Assembly: GCA_028023455.1 (NCBI GenBank)
Contig: JAQFVV010001052.1
Location: forward strand, 58,683-122,682
Length of the DNA stretch: 64,000 nt
Direction: 5' to 3'
Source of the DNA: Epiperipatus broadwayi
Lineage: Eukaryota; Onychophora; Udeonychophora; Euonychophora; Peripatidae
Shown: piece after piece, positions 1 to 10,680 of the stretch
Layout: the number at the start of each line of letters is the position of its first letter
Position numbering within the stretch: the first letter of the stretch is position 1
Program-made: the position numbers and the translations under genes
Notes under the pieces: generated by a model
Seen by the model: only the letters and a program-made list of their open reading frames with translations
Told to the model about the DNA's origin: nothing
Databases searched by the model: none

Positions 1-370
1 ATACTCCATATATTAGTAGGCTTAGCTCTTGAATTTAGCTAAAGCCACAACAGCAAAATAATAATAGTAATAGTAACAAGTCATATGTCACATGACTTAT
101 ATATAGCTTGCACTTACAAATATGTAAAATTAAGAGCGTGCTAATAGCTCTAAACAAGCCTTTTTTTTGCCTTCTCTTGTAGTAGCATTTATCATAAATA
201 AAAAAAAAGAGGCTTGTTTAGAGCTATTAGCACGCTCTTAATTTTACATATTTGTAAGTGCAAGCTATATATAAGTCATGTGACATATGACTTGTTACTA
301 TTACTATTATTATTTTGCTGTTGTGGCTTTAGCTAAATTCAAGAGCTAAGCCTACTAATATATGGAGTAT
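1..370. repeat. Perfect inverted repeat, 160-nt arms
   Basis: Positions 1-160 are the exact reverse complement of 211-370. The roughly 50-nt spacer carries the unit's CTTCTCTTGTAGTAGC segment and an A run. The arms belong to the HHR-A unit, so two copies of the same unit portion face each other head to head. PLEs and related elements often begin with an inverted fragment of themselves, made during insertion. The left arm is cut by the window edge, so the true arm may be longer. Confidence 0.9.
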
Positions 371-514
371 CTGAATTAAGTTCAGTCCCATATGATTTTT
401 TTTCAGTTGGAGAGCTGACTTTAAAGACATGTAGATGTCTAAAAGTTTCAGATCTTCTTCTAACAATTATCTTTTAGATAAATGCTTTGCTTGAGTTGGT
501 TTTTTAGATCTAAT

Positions 515-570
515 GTCCCAACTCCTCACTGAAGAGACCCATAGGTCGAAACCGGTCTGGGGATGGGGAC
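515..570 (+). ncRNA. Hammerhead ribozyme motif 1 (HHR-A)
   Basis: All core positions of a type I hammerhead can be placed. CTGAAGA (529-535) supplies C3 to A9. Helix II is GACC/GGTC with loop CATA (536-547). GAA (548-550) is G12-A14. Helix III is ACC/GGT (551-556) with no loop, and C557 is the predicted cleavage-site base (GUC triplet). Helix I pairs TCCTCA (523-528) with TGGGGA (558-563), with one G-U pair, and continues beyond an internal loop as GTCCC/GGGAC. The loopless helix III cannot close within one molecule; its palindromic sequence would pair between two copies. Catalysis is not demonstrated. Confidence 0.75.
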
Positions 571-944
571 CATTTAAAATAAAAATGATTTGAATGCCTT
601 CTCTTGTAGTAGCATTTATCATAAATAAAAAAAAAAAAGCTTGTTTAGAGCTATTAGCACGCTCTTAATTTTACATATTTGTAAGTGCAAGCTATATATA
701 AGTCATGTGACATATGACTTGTTACTATTACTATTATTATTTTGCTGTTGTGGCTTTAGCTAAATTCAAGAGCTAAGCCTACTAATATATGGAGTATCTG
801 AATTAAGTTCAGTCCCATATGATTTTTTTTTCAGTTGGAGAGCTGACTTTAAAGACATGTAGATGTCTAAAAGTTTCAGATCTTCTTCTAACAATTATCT
901 TTTAGATAAATGCTTTGCTTGAGTTGGTTTTTTTTAGATCTAAT

Positions 945-1000
945 GTCCCAACTCCTCACTGAAGAGACCCATAGGTCGAAACCGGTCTGGGGATGGGGAC
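945..1000 (+). ncRNA. Hammerhead ribozyme motif 2 (HHR-A)
   Basis: This copy is identical to the motif 430 nt upstream: core CTGAAGA at 959-965, helix II GACC/GGTC, GAAA, self-complementary ACCGGT, and predicted cleavage after C987. Together with the neighbouring motifs it would release a 430-nt monomer from a transcript of the plus strand. Confidence 0.75.
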
Positions 1001-1374
1001 CATTTAAAATAAAAATGATTTGAATGCCTTCTCTTGTAGTAGCATTTATCATAAATAAAAAAAAAAAAAGGCTTGTTTAGAGCTATTAGCACGCTCTTAA
1101 TTTTACATATTTGTAAGTGCAAGCTATATATAAGTCATGTGACATATGACTTGTTACTATTACTATTATTATTTTGCTGTTGTGGCTTTAGCTAAATTCA
1201 AGAGCTAAGCCTACTAATATATGGAGTATCTGAATTAAGTTCAGTCCCATATGATTTTTTTTTCAGTTGGAGAGCTGACTTTAAAGACATGTAGATGTCT
1301 AAAAGTTTCAGATCTTCTTCTAACAATTATCTTTTAGATAAATGCTTTGCTTGAGTTGGTTTTTTAGATCTAAT

Positions 1375-1430
1375 GTCCCAACTCCTCACTGAAGAGACCC
1401 ATAGGTCGAAACCGGTCTGGGGATGGGGAC
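1375..1430 (+). ncRNA. Hammerhead ribozyme motif 3 (HHR-A)
   Basis: This is the third identical motif of the array: core CTGAAGA at 1389-1395 and predicted cleavage after C1417. Conservation of every core base in all three copies suggests recent amplification or functional constraint; the sequence alone cannot separate these. Confidence 0.75.
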
Positions 1431-1541
1431 CATTTAAAATAAAAATGATTTGAATGCCTTCTCTTGTAGTAGCATTTATCATAAATAAAATAAAAAAAGG
1501 CTTGTTTAGAGCTATTAGCACGCTCTTAATTTTACATATTT

Positions 1542-4337
1542 AGAAATAAAAGAAATTCTAAAAATTAAATATTAACTTTGAAAGTATTGAAAATTTTAGA
1601 TTGTAATCAGAACAAATAATTTATCATATTCCATGTTTGGAAGCAGTTTGATTTCAGAAAACAAAGAAATTTTTTGTTGGTGATGTTTGTACTTAAAATA
1701 TGAATAAATAAATGCCAATATCTGATTAATCAATTTCTGCTTTAAAATATTCATTTTTAAAAATGTTTTTTGCAATATTGCAATATATTCTAACAGACTG
1801 TCAGTGATGATGTTAGCAATCAGTTTCTACATGTCTGCTTCATAATTTGCATTATTAACATTATGCTTGAAATTATTCCCTCCTAGTTTTTAAACCAAAT
1901 CATATACATATAAAAAAATGTGCACTTTTTGAATTTTTAATTATTACATAATAATTGTTCAAAAATGAGAATCTTAATAAACATTGCGTAAAAAATCAAG
2001 TTTTTAGTTATTCAAAATATTTTCTTGAAAATAATTTCACAAAGCATGTGAGATCCAAATAACAAAGACAGGCCACGTGCATATTTTCACAAGATCTACA
2101 TGGCAGTCTGACTACGTATGTGAAAAGGCATAGCAGTTTTAATACATTACAGTAATTGCACCAGACTAAATCTGAAAAAGTATACTTTTAACAATACTAA
2201 AAATATTAATTTCACATCAAAAATATTAAACATGACATGGCATTATGCAATTCCCAAATGTTACTTTAAATACAGACAAAACAATCACTTAATTACACAA
2301 TGTTTAAAATAAAAACATACAGTACTTACCAGGTAATATATAACAGGAATTGCCATGATGATGAAACAATCAATTTGTCTGTTCTATTTTATTTTAAAGT
2401 GGATAAAATTTTTCTCCAAAATGGAGTCTTAAAGTAAAATTTTTTTTCCCTAAAATGGAAACTTACTTAACACATGATTTATCCAAAAACAGTCGGTAAC
2501 AAGTCTGAATAAATTGTCAATTCCTCTTCCACAGTTTGTTTGCTGCTTCCAACAGAGTTGCCACTGTTCTATCATGAATTTTCATGATGAAAGATTCATC
2601 AGTCTCCCTGCATAATCCCTTGTTCCAGATGAATTCGTCCAGCTTTTTTTCTTTTTGTACAAAAGACTCTCATCAATTTCACAATTTTGTTAGGGCCTCC
2701 AATTTTATGTTTTTCTCTGCTAAACCAAGTTCTGTTTTTCCCAATTTCTATGGATATTAATTTACAATCCCAGCTGTATAAAATAAATTGGATCACCATC
2801 AAAAATAGAATTCTGGAACCCTCCAATTATGTTCCTCTATGAAGGCCTATTTTTTATTATATCCTTGAACATTACAATGCCACTGCTTATCCAAACTGTG
2901 GATGTACACAACCGCATTGATCTCAGTAGTGGGTAAACTCCAAATGTTTATCATTTTGTAATGTTAAAAAAAATGGAATTTAAACTAAACCTTGGAAAAA
3001 ATAAATCAACACTGAAGTAAAAAAACACTTTGAGAAGAACTTGTCCCAATGAAATCTGGACAATAAATGAAAGTGTAAATTCATCGGGATCAAATGAGAT
3101 CATGGGGTTTATTTTCTGGAGTCAAAAGGTTAAACATTTATCATGAATGTGAAAAGGCATCCGGATCTCTTCTATGTTGCAGGTATAATATGTAAATACC
3201 TATTAAAGATTTACTTATGTTGCTTAAATAATCTACAATTTTGCTTTAAATTTTTTAAGAATAAAAAAAAATAGATAATCATTTATTATATTTTGAATCT
3301 GTTTTGTTAATATTAATTATTTAAAAGAGAATTGGGTATATTATTTATTTTTAGTATAAAAGGATAAATAAGAAAAATTGTTAAATAAATTTAATAGTTT
3401 TAGTCCTAGTATATATATTTTAGAAACAGGAAGATAAATTTTGTGAAAATAATGTTTTTAAATTTATTGCTAAAAAAATTGTTTTGTATGTATATCAAAA
3501 ATAAAGATTTAAAACTTATTATTAAATCTGATAATCATCAAATAAAATAGCAATTTTAAAAAATTTTTGTTATGGAAATTAGAGATTAAATAGATCTAAA
3601 AAGATAGCTTTGTTTTAAAAAAGACAAATTTATAAAGATTATATTAGTAAATATTATTATAAAAAAGTTTATTAAGAGCTCTTTTATAATATAAGAATTA
3701 TACTACTGATAATAATAATTTCAAAAAAAATGACGAAAAAAATATTTATTTCTTTGCCTTTTCAATTATCTCTATGTAATTTAAAAAAACTTATTTAGTT
3801 ATAAATAAATAAATAGCATGGAGAAAGTGTGTTACATTAAAAAAATTATTGAATAATGTAAAAGTGACATTTGATACTATGATTATTGGAATAATTTATA
3901 ATATTCATTGTAATTAAAATTGTCTGGGCTTAAATGAGAGTATCATATGAATAAGAAATAAATATTGGTCCTTGTGACTTTTGACCCATGTGGCCACCAG
4001 AGGCGCTAGTCAGGGTCAACCACAGAAATACTTTGAGCAGGTTGATGTTGTTTACTTTGTAAAGAATGAAATAAAGAAAAAAGTTAAAGGATCTGTATTA
4101 ATAAAAGTATTAATTAATTTTAAGAATTTTTCTGATATTAAAGGGGATTGAAATGAAATTGAAAATTATGAGAAATTTATTTAGTATATATTTCTGTTGT
4201 GTTTGTAATCTATTGGACTTGAAATGTCTGCCCTAGCAGTGAAATCAAACAGTTGTAAAAAACTTTTAAATGTTGGCTAGTTTGTTTATTTAATATAATG
4301 TAATTTGATTATATGTGTGGGTTTGAGTTTAACCTTT
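1542..4337. other. Gene-less AT-rich stretch
   Basis: I see no convincing gene. Around 2,500-3,150 composition is less skewed, and an open frame of 75 codons lies on the minus strand (2599-2826), but I recognise no domain in it. The rest is A/T-rich low-complexity sequence with many stop codons in all frames. Confidence 0.5.
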
Positions 4338-4920
4338 AAACATCATGTGATCACCATCTTTAAACACTTACACAGAGGCAAAACTTTCCATATAGTAGCA
4401 CCACTCAGTGCAAGCTAGAGAAATGAATGGATGCAGGAAAGTTTGTGCATAAAATCCCTATCTAGTACCTACTCATCCAGTATACCCAGAGTAGTCTGTG
4501 GTTTTCATCAGTAAGTAGTCTTGGATCTGAGAGCACTGCACCTAGATCTTAGGATCTAATGTAATCCTCCAGCAGCCATCTTTTACTTTATTAGCTAACT
4601 ATAATGCTTTGAGTTCAAAATGAAAACAATGTTTTTAATTCAAGCTCACTATCTTGTATAGTCATATAGATCTGAACTCAGTTCAGCATCTATACATTTT
4701 GATGCCCTTGGTTCTTTAATAACCACAGTAACCATAATCCTATTGGGAAGGATAAAATAAAATGTCCTCACTGATAAAAGCTACAAGCTAGAAACTAGTC
4801 TGAGGATATTAGATGATTAGGCACTAGATAGGTATTTCAAACACAAACCTTCCTGCATCCACTGATTACTCTGATTTGCACTGAATGGCAGTACTCTATG
4901 AAGAGTGTTGCCTCTGTGGT
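4338..4920. mobile_element. Foldback element, family HHR-B, copy 1
   Basis: The left end (AAACATCATGTGATCACC, then a CAAAACTTTCCATA segment) and the right end are inverted versions of each other. The left part is a unit running on the minus strand and the right part is the inverse unit on the plus strand. The same sequence recurs at 17312-17464, 23077-23755 and 59752-60575. A hammerhead-like core lies on the plus strand at 4765-4806. The corresponding minus-strand core near 4475-4520 has lost the GAAA segment. No coding sequence is seen. I found no clean target-site duplication for this copy. Confidence 0.65.
4765..4806 (+). ncRNA. Degenerate hammerhead-like motif (HHR-B)
   Basis: Helix I is fully Watson-Crick (TCCTCA at 4765-4770 with TGAGGA at 4801-4806). 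The core reads CTGATAA, so the G8 position is A, which should block catalysis. The helix II equivalent is AGCT/AGCT flanked by an A-A mismatch where hammerheads normally have G-C. GAAA (4791-4794) is followed by the palindrome ACTAGT with C4800 at the cleavage position. Confidence 0.45.
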
Positions 4921-4944
4921 GTTTGATCTGAAAACCATGAAAGT

Positions 4945-5855
4945 TGAATTTTTATGAATTCATGAAAGCAGTTCACAGTTAAACATTATCAATATTAATC
5001 AATAATAAAGCAATCTATTCGATAATAATAAAAATATTTGCCATATCATTCATCTTCACACATTTATGAGAATATATTGCATATTCTCAACTCTCTATTA
5101 TTATTTTTTTAATTAAAATTTGAAAGGTATTCATACTCTTAGAGCTTTGGGTTATATAGAAATATTCTTGATTAGTTTTTTTTCTATTCACCCAGAATGC
5201 AGTAAAAACCAAGTGAATGAAAAAAAATGAAAACCTGCAAATAATGCCTTACGTTGCTTTTCATCCAATTATTGAAATAGCTGAACATGATATAATTTAA
5301 AGATTTTTAGATGTTTTAAATTCACTTATCTGTTAACATTTAATCATTGATGAAATAATTAGTGTTTGGAAAAAGAGGAATGAAGTTAAATATAGGAAAA
5401 ACTTTTATCCCCCCCCCCAACAAAAAAATAAGCAAATTTGATATTTATTGAAATATGATTTTTAATAGATCAATTTCATTTTCTTTTTTGAAAAGAGTTA
5501 CTTTAAAAATCAAGTATAAACTTTATAATTGTTTTACATATAATGTAATGTTAAAATAATACGTAAAAATTTTTTTTCCTTTAATATTTGCAAAGAATAG
5601 CAAATTAACCGCGAAGTGGGTTACTTACTGTGTTATTTTTCTACTTTTTAGTAGTCTATTTACGTAAAACCATTATTTAAAAAATTTTTTTTTTTACAAA
5701 TGATTTTACTTTTTAGTTGTACTGTATTTATATATTATTTTTAAAGATAGTTAAAACTACAAAAAATCTGACAAAAATTATAATTTAATAATAAGATATG
5801 AAAATAAAAAATATACCTTCTAACAAGCAAAATTTAAATATCATGTGACTTTCTA
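4945..5855. other. Gene-less AT-rich stretch
   Basis: There are low-complexity A/T runs, a C10 tract near 5410, and stop codons in every frame. I see no repeat family or gene here. Confidence 0.5.
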
Positions 5856-6605
5856 CGATCATCATCATTATCAACCATTATCAATCCACTGCAGGATGAA
5901 GGCTCTCCAAGTTTAATCCATCTTCTCTGATCTTTAGCTTCTCTTCTCCACATTACCCCTGCATACTTTCTTATTTCATCCATACATCTCACATGTGGTC
6001 TCTTTCCGGGTCTTTTACAATCTCTTGGAACCCAGTTTAAAATTTCAATTGTTCATCTATTATCATCTCTTCTAGCAATATGTCAAGCCCAACTCCACTT
6101 CAATTTTTTAATTTTTTCAATGAGGTCAGTAACACCTGTTTGTTCTCTTACCCATACATTGCGTTTTCGATCTCTTCTTGTTACTCCCAACATATATCTC
6201 TCAATACTTCTTTGAATGGTCTGAAGTCTCTGTATTGCTCTTCTATTAAGAGTCCAAGTCTCAGATCCATAAGTAAGAACTGGTTAAACTCATTTGTTAA
6301 AAACCTTCCTTTTCAAACACATAGGCATATTTCCTTTTAGTATCAAGTTATTTCTACCAAAAGCACTCCAACCAAGTTTAATTCTATGATTAATTTCCTC
6401 CATTATGTTTCCATCTGTATTAATAATCTGATCAAGGTATTTGTAACTGTTAACTTCTTCTAATTCATCATAATCAATCTTTATTTTCATATTTTGAGCA
6501 AATCGATTAAACATTACTTTAGTTTTTTTAACATTTATCTTTAGTCCTACTTTCCTACTTTCATCTGATAACTTCTGCAACATTTCATGCAGCTCTGAAA
6601 TATTT
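5856..6605 (-). mobile_element. LINE fragment (RTE-like), 5'-truncated, minus strand
   Basis: Read on the minus strand, the frame at 6290-6583 encodes the post-catalytic part of a LINE reverse transcriptase (LKINVKKTKVMFN, then NSYKYLDQIINTDGN, then GWSAFGRN). It continues through frame breaks to a C-terminal region and ends in a short TGA/ATG-type trinucleotide tail at about 5856-5875. The same family appears on the plus strand at 43746-45218, where more of the RT is kept, and as a decayed copy at 16640-18060. It lacks the RT catalytic motifs and the endonuclease, so it is a dead 5'-truncated insertion. RTE assignment rests on the style of these motifs and the microsatellite-like tail, and is tentative. 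Confidence 0.75.
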
Positions 6606-7130
6606 ATGTATTAGCTTTTTAATTCAATATTAACAACATTTTATTGATATAATAAACAGCTCCTTTTTAAATTCACATAAATAAAGATATAATAAAAGAC
6701 AAATGACTCCCAAGATAGTTTCGAAAATGATTTGTAATAATCATTATTGTATTTATCTGGAATGGATGGCGTCAAAGTTGTGAGTGAAGGAAGTTTGACA
6801 ATAGTTGAAAATGTAACAAAATTTTATTCTACAAATGTAATATTTCCATCAGATATATATATATTAACTTAATTAATTAAATATGAATTAAATGAATATT
6901 AACAAAATTTTATTCTACAAATTTATTTTTTCCGTTGGATCACTCGTTAAGGGGATTCCTTGGGAACAGATGTGAGTTCAACTTCTAAATGAGAATGGAT
7001 TTTTTTTCTTTGTCAAAAATGTGGACATACAGACAAATACACAGAGAGGACAAGTTAATATAAAAGGATGCAAATACATTAGTTTAATTGTATAATTTAT
7101 TTTTTTAATACTGTGTGTTTACTTTAATAT
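6606..7130. other. Gene-less stretch with a short duplicated segment
   Basis: A 19-nt segment (AAAATTTTATTCTACAAAT) occurs twice, near 6817 and 6905. The part from about 6930 to 7060 is less AT-rich and could be the remains of a short element, but I cannot classify it. No gene is seen. Confidence 0.4.
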
Positions 7131-7143
7131 TAATAAATGACAT

Positions 7144-7246
7144 CGTCAAGCGTTTGTGGTCTAGCGGTTAGCAAAGCTGCCTTCCATTCCAAGCTGTTGG
7201 CCCGGATTCGCTTCCCGGTCAATGCATTTGACATATGACAAAAAAA
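7144..7246 (+). mobile_element. tRNA-Gly-derived SINE, copy 1
   Basis: From 7150 the sequence follows a tRNA-Gly (UCC-like) gene: GCG start, an A-box-like TGGTCTAGCGGTTAG, GCTGCCTTCC at the anticodon arm, a B-box-like GGATTCGCTTCC and an AATGCA end. A 5-nt duplication (ATTCC) next to the anticodon breaks the tRNA fold. It is followed by TTTGACATATGA and an A run. Flanking 13-nt direct repeats (7131-7143 and 7247-7259, one mismatch) show it was inserted by retrotransposition. A second copy with the same tail is at 15172-15242, so this is a small SINE family rather than a tRNA gene. Confidence 0.8.
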
Positions 7247-7639
7247 TAATAAATGTCATAAAATTTTCAGATTATTAATTTCGCTTTTTCTAATATCAAT
7301 TAAAATAGCAATATGGAAATATGATCTAAAATTCAGTACTCGTATAAAGTTCTTCATCGTATAAAGATAAGTTTTGTTCTTTAAATTGTTGCATTGGGTG
7401 TATGTGTGATTATGGCCATCTGGATATTTGTCTAAGCAATTCTATTTAAACATAATTTGCTCTCACATTAAGTACTTCTATTGTACAAGTAAATATAAAT
7501 GTGAGATATAAATATGCATCTTGTCGTATACATTATAAATGCTATAAACTTGTAAAATGCTTTCTTTAAAAAAAATTGGTAGCAATGGTAATGTAATTAT
7601 TGAAGCATCTGTGTTTAGAAAAAAAAAAAAAAACATTTT

Positions 7640-8371
7640 TTGGATTGTCAAATAATTGTTTTTCAGATATTGATAATCATAGCAATTTTTAATATTGTTA
7701 ATAATAAAATTGTTAGAGTAATTACATTATGTTCAAATAGTAATTTGTTTAAGAATGAGGTTAATATTATTAGGAATGAATGCTTTTTGAATGATTATCC
7801 TAGGGGTGTAATTGAACATTTATTTTCTAATAAAAATATAAATAAAATAAAAAATAGAATGGGATTAGATAGGGATAGGAATAGAGAAAAAGTTACTTAT
7901 GTTGGTTTCAATATATTCAAAGATTTATTTATTAAAGTTAAAAAATTAATTAAAATGATTAATAGGAAATATAATGTTTAAATTTGTCCAGTTTATAAAA
8001 AGAAAGCAAGTTTAAATTTTTTATTTAATAATAATGGGGACTATAATAGGTTAGAGATTATGAATTCAGTTTGAAAATGTAACAATTTATTGATAAAATG
8101 TTTGGATTATTTTAGAAAGAATGTAGAAATGACATATGTTGGGATTAGTAAGAATAAATTAAAAACTAAATTAAAACAGCATTTAGGTGATAAAAATTCT
8201 GCTGTTTAAATTCACATGAATAAATTTAAGCATGGGGATTTTGAAATAAAGCCTTTGGAATGTGTTAAGTCATACAATGAAAAAATGATAAAGGAAGGTA
8301 TGTATATTAATGAAATAAAACTAGAGTTAAATAGAATGTTAATGGAAAAAAAGAAAATAATAGGTTATTAA
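7640..8371 (+). pseudogene. PLE GIY-YIG endonuclease region, upstream partial copy
   Basis: The first frame (7640-7981) encodes the stretch downstream of the RT. After a stop at 7979-7981 the homology continues as ICPVYKKKASLN, then a short frame disruption, then the GIY-YIG-type nuclease (EMTYVGISKNKLKTKLKQHL) ending in KIIGY and a stop at 8369-8371. Several stops interrupt it, for example one in the middle of the nuclease where the downstream copy has a tyrosine codon. GIY-YIG nucleases nick target DNA for PLE insertion; this copy could not make an active enzyme. It is more decayed than the homologous 13087-13798 segment but keeps a longer frame at the C-terminus. Confidence 0.8.
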
Positions 8372-8898
8372 TTGAATGTTTTAAAGGATACATATAGTTT
8401 TTTTTTTGTTTGTTTAAAAAAGGTTTTTGTGTTTATGTTGAGATTGTTTGCAATAGGAAAGGGGAGTGAGATAAGGTGAATTTTGATTGTGAATTTATTT
8501 TGTAATTTTTAATTTGAAATAATTTTTTTTTTTTGGAATATGTGATATTTATTATTATATATAGGTATATAATAGTCAAAACTGTTGGATTTTTTATTGA
8601 TGATTAAAAACAAGTTTTTAAAAGAAGAAGTTTGTTTATTTATATATTGGATATTAATGAACTATTTTGGAAAAAAGAACTGTGTAGTTGATATATTAAA
8701 TTTTATGATTTACCATTAACTTGGATGTCTATATTATTTTTTAGGAAGAATATATATGTATAAGTGTGAATATTCCAATTGAATTGATTTTGTTTTAATA
8801 AGAATTTAAAGTAATATATAGATAATTATAATTATAACATGGAAAAATGTATTAGTTATTTATAAAGATTTATGGACAATTTTATAAAGTAAAATAAT

Positions 8899-10670
8899 AT
8901 GGATAATTACAATTATAACATGGAAAAATTTATTGGTGATTTAAAAAAAAGATTTTGGGACAATTTTATAGACAGTTTGGATTTAAAAAAGTGTATTGAT
9001 GTCATTAACAAATGGATGAAGAATAAGTTGAAAATTGTCAAAATAACATTAGATATAAAATTTTTAAGAAAGGATTTGTTAAATAATATAATTCCTAAAT
9101 TTATTTCTTTAAAGAGATTTGTGAGGATTTTTGGGTATAAGTATATATTAAAAGGGGAGAAGATTATGGTGAAAAATGTTTTAAAATTGGTCTATAAAAA
9201 AAGAGCTGAATTGTTAAATTTTGTTAGAGATATATATGATAATTTTAGGAGATTAGTTACAATTAAAGAAGAAGAGGAATTAAAGTATATTTTTAGTAAA
9301 AAGATATTTTTTAAAAAATAAAATTTTAGAAAGGCATTGTAAAAAATTTAATGATTTGATGTTTAAAAGATGTGATAACAAAAATAATGGTAATAATTGT
9401 TATGTATTTGGTAGTGGTCATAAAAAGGGAAATAAGAAATTTATTATTAATTTAACTAATACTATTTTTAGTGATGAAGAGATGGATGTTTTAAAAAGGG
9501 GTTTGAATTATGTACCATTAAATTATAATGGTAATATTAAAAAGCAGATTATTGAAATTAAGGCAAAAATGCAAATAATTGAATATAAATGTAATAAGAT
9601 AAATGATAATGTTAAGAATAAAAAAAAATTATTTAATGAATTGAAATTCGGATTTAAAAATTTGGAAATTGAATTAAAAAATAGATATAATAATAAAAAA
9701 AAGAGGAATAATTGTAAGTTTAGTAAATGGTTTATTATTAGAAATATGCATGTTAAATATGGAGATTTATTATTTTTAAAAGGTGATAAAACATCGAATA
9801 TAGTTATTTTAAACAAAAGTGAATATAATAAAAAGATGTTAACTTTATTAAAGGAAGAATGTTTTATAAAAATTAATAAAGATGAAAGTATGTTAATGAA
9901 TAAAAAGCTTAATAATGTATTAACTTTAATGTATGATCAAGGTTGTATAGAAAAATTAGTCATGCTTAGATTAAAAAGAATGGATATAAAATGTGCAAAA
10001 ATTTATGGTTTGCCTAACATTCATAAGCCTGATATTCTGATAAGACCAATTATTAGTAGTTGTAATCCTTACTATGAAAAATTTTTGAAGTGGGTGTATA
10101 GTAATATTTTTAAAAAATATATTACATTATTTGAAAAAAATTGTGTTAATAATTCTACACAGTTTATTAATAAATTAAGTTTTTTTAGATGATAAGGTTT
10201 TTAAAAATTTGTTTTTTGTAAAGTTAGATACAGTTAGTATGTATACTAACATTCATCCAGAGGTTGCTATTTGTAATATGGATTTATATAGAAAGGATAA
10301 AGGGATAAAATTAAAAATTGAGGGTTTTCTTTTATATGAGATATTACTGATTTGTTGTAGGGACCTTATTTTTAAATATGGGGGTGGATTTTATAAGCAA
10401 AAAGAGGGTTTAAGTATGAGTAATAGTGTAAGTGGTTTCTTGGCAGGAATATATATGTATAGGTTTGAAGAGCAATTTTTTAATTATAATAGGAATAAAC
10501 CAGTTTTTTTATGTTGATGAGTATTTTATGGTTTTCAATGGTAATAAAAGAAATGCAGATAATTTTTTGAATTATATTAATGGTAGAGAGTTAAAAAAAT
10601 AAAGTTTATTATGGAAAAAGAATATGGATGTTAGAATTTAAAAAAAAAAATGGTAGGAATGGTAATGTAA
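8899..10670 (+). pseudogene. PLE reverse transcriptase (N-terminal and RT part), frameshifted
   Basis: Three collinear frames make one broken ORF. 8899-9321 is a Lys-rich N-terminal region. 9359-10192 is a Lys/Asn-rich region leading to YGLPNIHK and RPIISS, the usual entry to PLE RTs. 10209-10517 holds motif A (VKLDTVSMYTNI) and motif B (KEGLSMSNSVSGF). After one more shift, motif C reads FFYVDE (about 10506-10523), where PLEs normally have YVDD; the second Asp is replaced by Glu, which predicts loss of polymerase activity. The three shifts each lie in a T or A homopolymer (about 9305-9318, 10180-10188, 10505-10511). The protein is then cut by the nested LINE at 10681 and resumes at 13051. 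Confidence 0.85.
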
Positions 10671-10680
10671 TTATTGAAAT
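10669..10680. repeat. TSD of nested RTE element, left copy
   Basis: AATTATTGAAAT is repeated exactly at 13039-13050 on the other side of the LINE. In the uninterrupted upstream PLE copy (about 7595-7605) the same site occurs once, which confirms the insertion point. Confidence 0.9.

Larger units (their letters stand above)
1..1541 (+). mobile_element. Hammerhead tandem array, family HHR-A (430-nt units)
   Basis: This is a head-to-tail array of a 430-nt unit. The CTGAAGA core recurs at 529, 959 and 1389, exactly 430 nt apart, and the units between are almost identical apart from lengths of T and A runs. Counting from the predicted cleavage sites, there are two complete monomers (558-987 and 988-1417) with partial units on both sides. 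The array opens with an inverted partial unit (1-160) and stops abruptly at 1541 in mid-unit. I see no protein-coding capacity; short ORFs on the minus strand are by-products of the repeat. The organisation (short tandem monomers, one hammerhead per monomer, inverted 5' fragment) matches what is known of metazoan retrozymes and PLE-derived hammerhead repeats. Assignment to that class is inference from structure. Confidence 0.75.

Noticed and set aside
940-1521. Minus-strand ORFs of 60-64 codons
   Set aside because: They lie inside the 430-nt hammerhead units and recur with the repeat; the frame is a by-product of unit sequence and crosses the ribozyme.
2599-2826. 75-codon minus-strand ORF as a gene
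   Set aside because: No family recognised, no start context or exon signals, and no continuation in neighbouring frames.
7150-7226. Functional tRNA-Gly gene
   Set aside because: A 5-nt duplication beside the anticodon breaks the arm, and TSDs plus an A-tail show a retroposed SINE.
9523-9816. 97-codon minus-strand ORF
   Set aside because: It is the complement of the Lys/Asn-rich PLE coding region and consists mainly of Leu/Phe/Ile.
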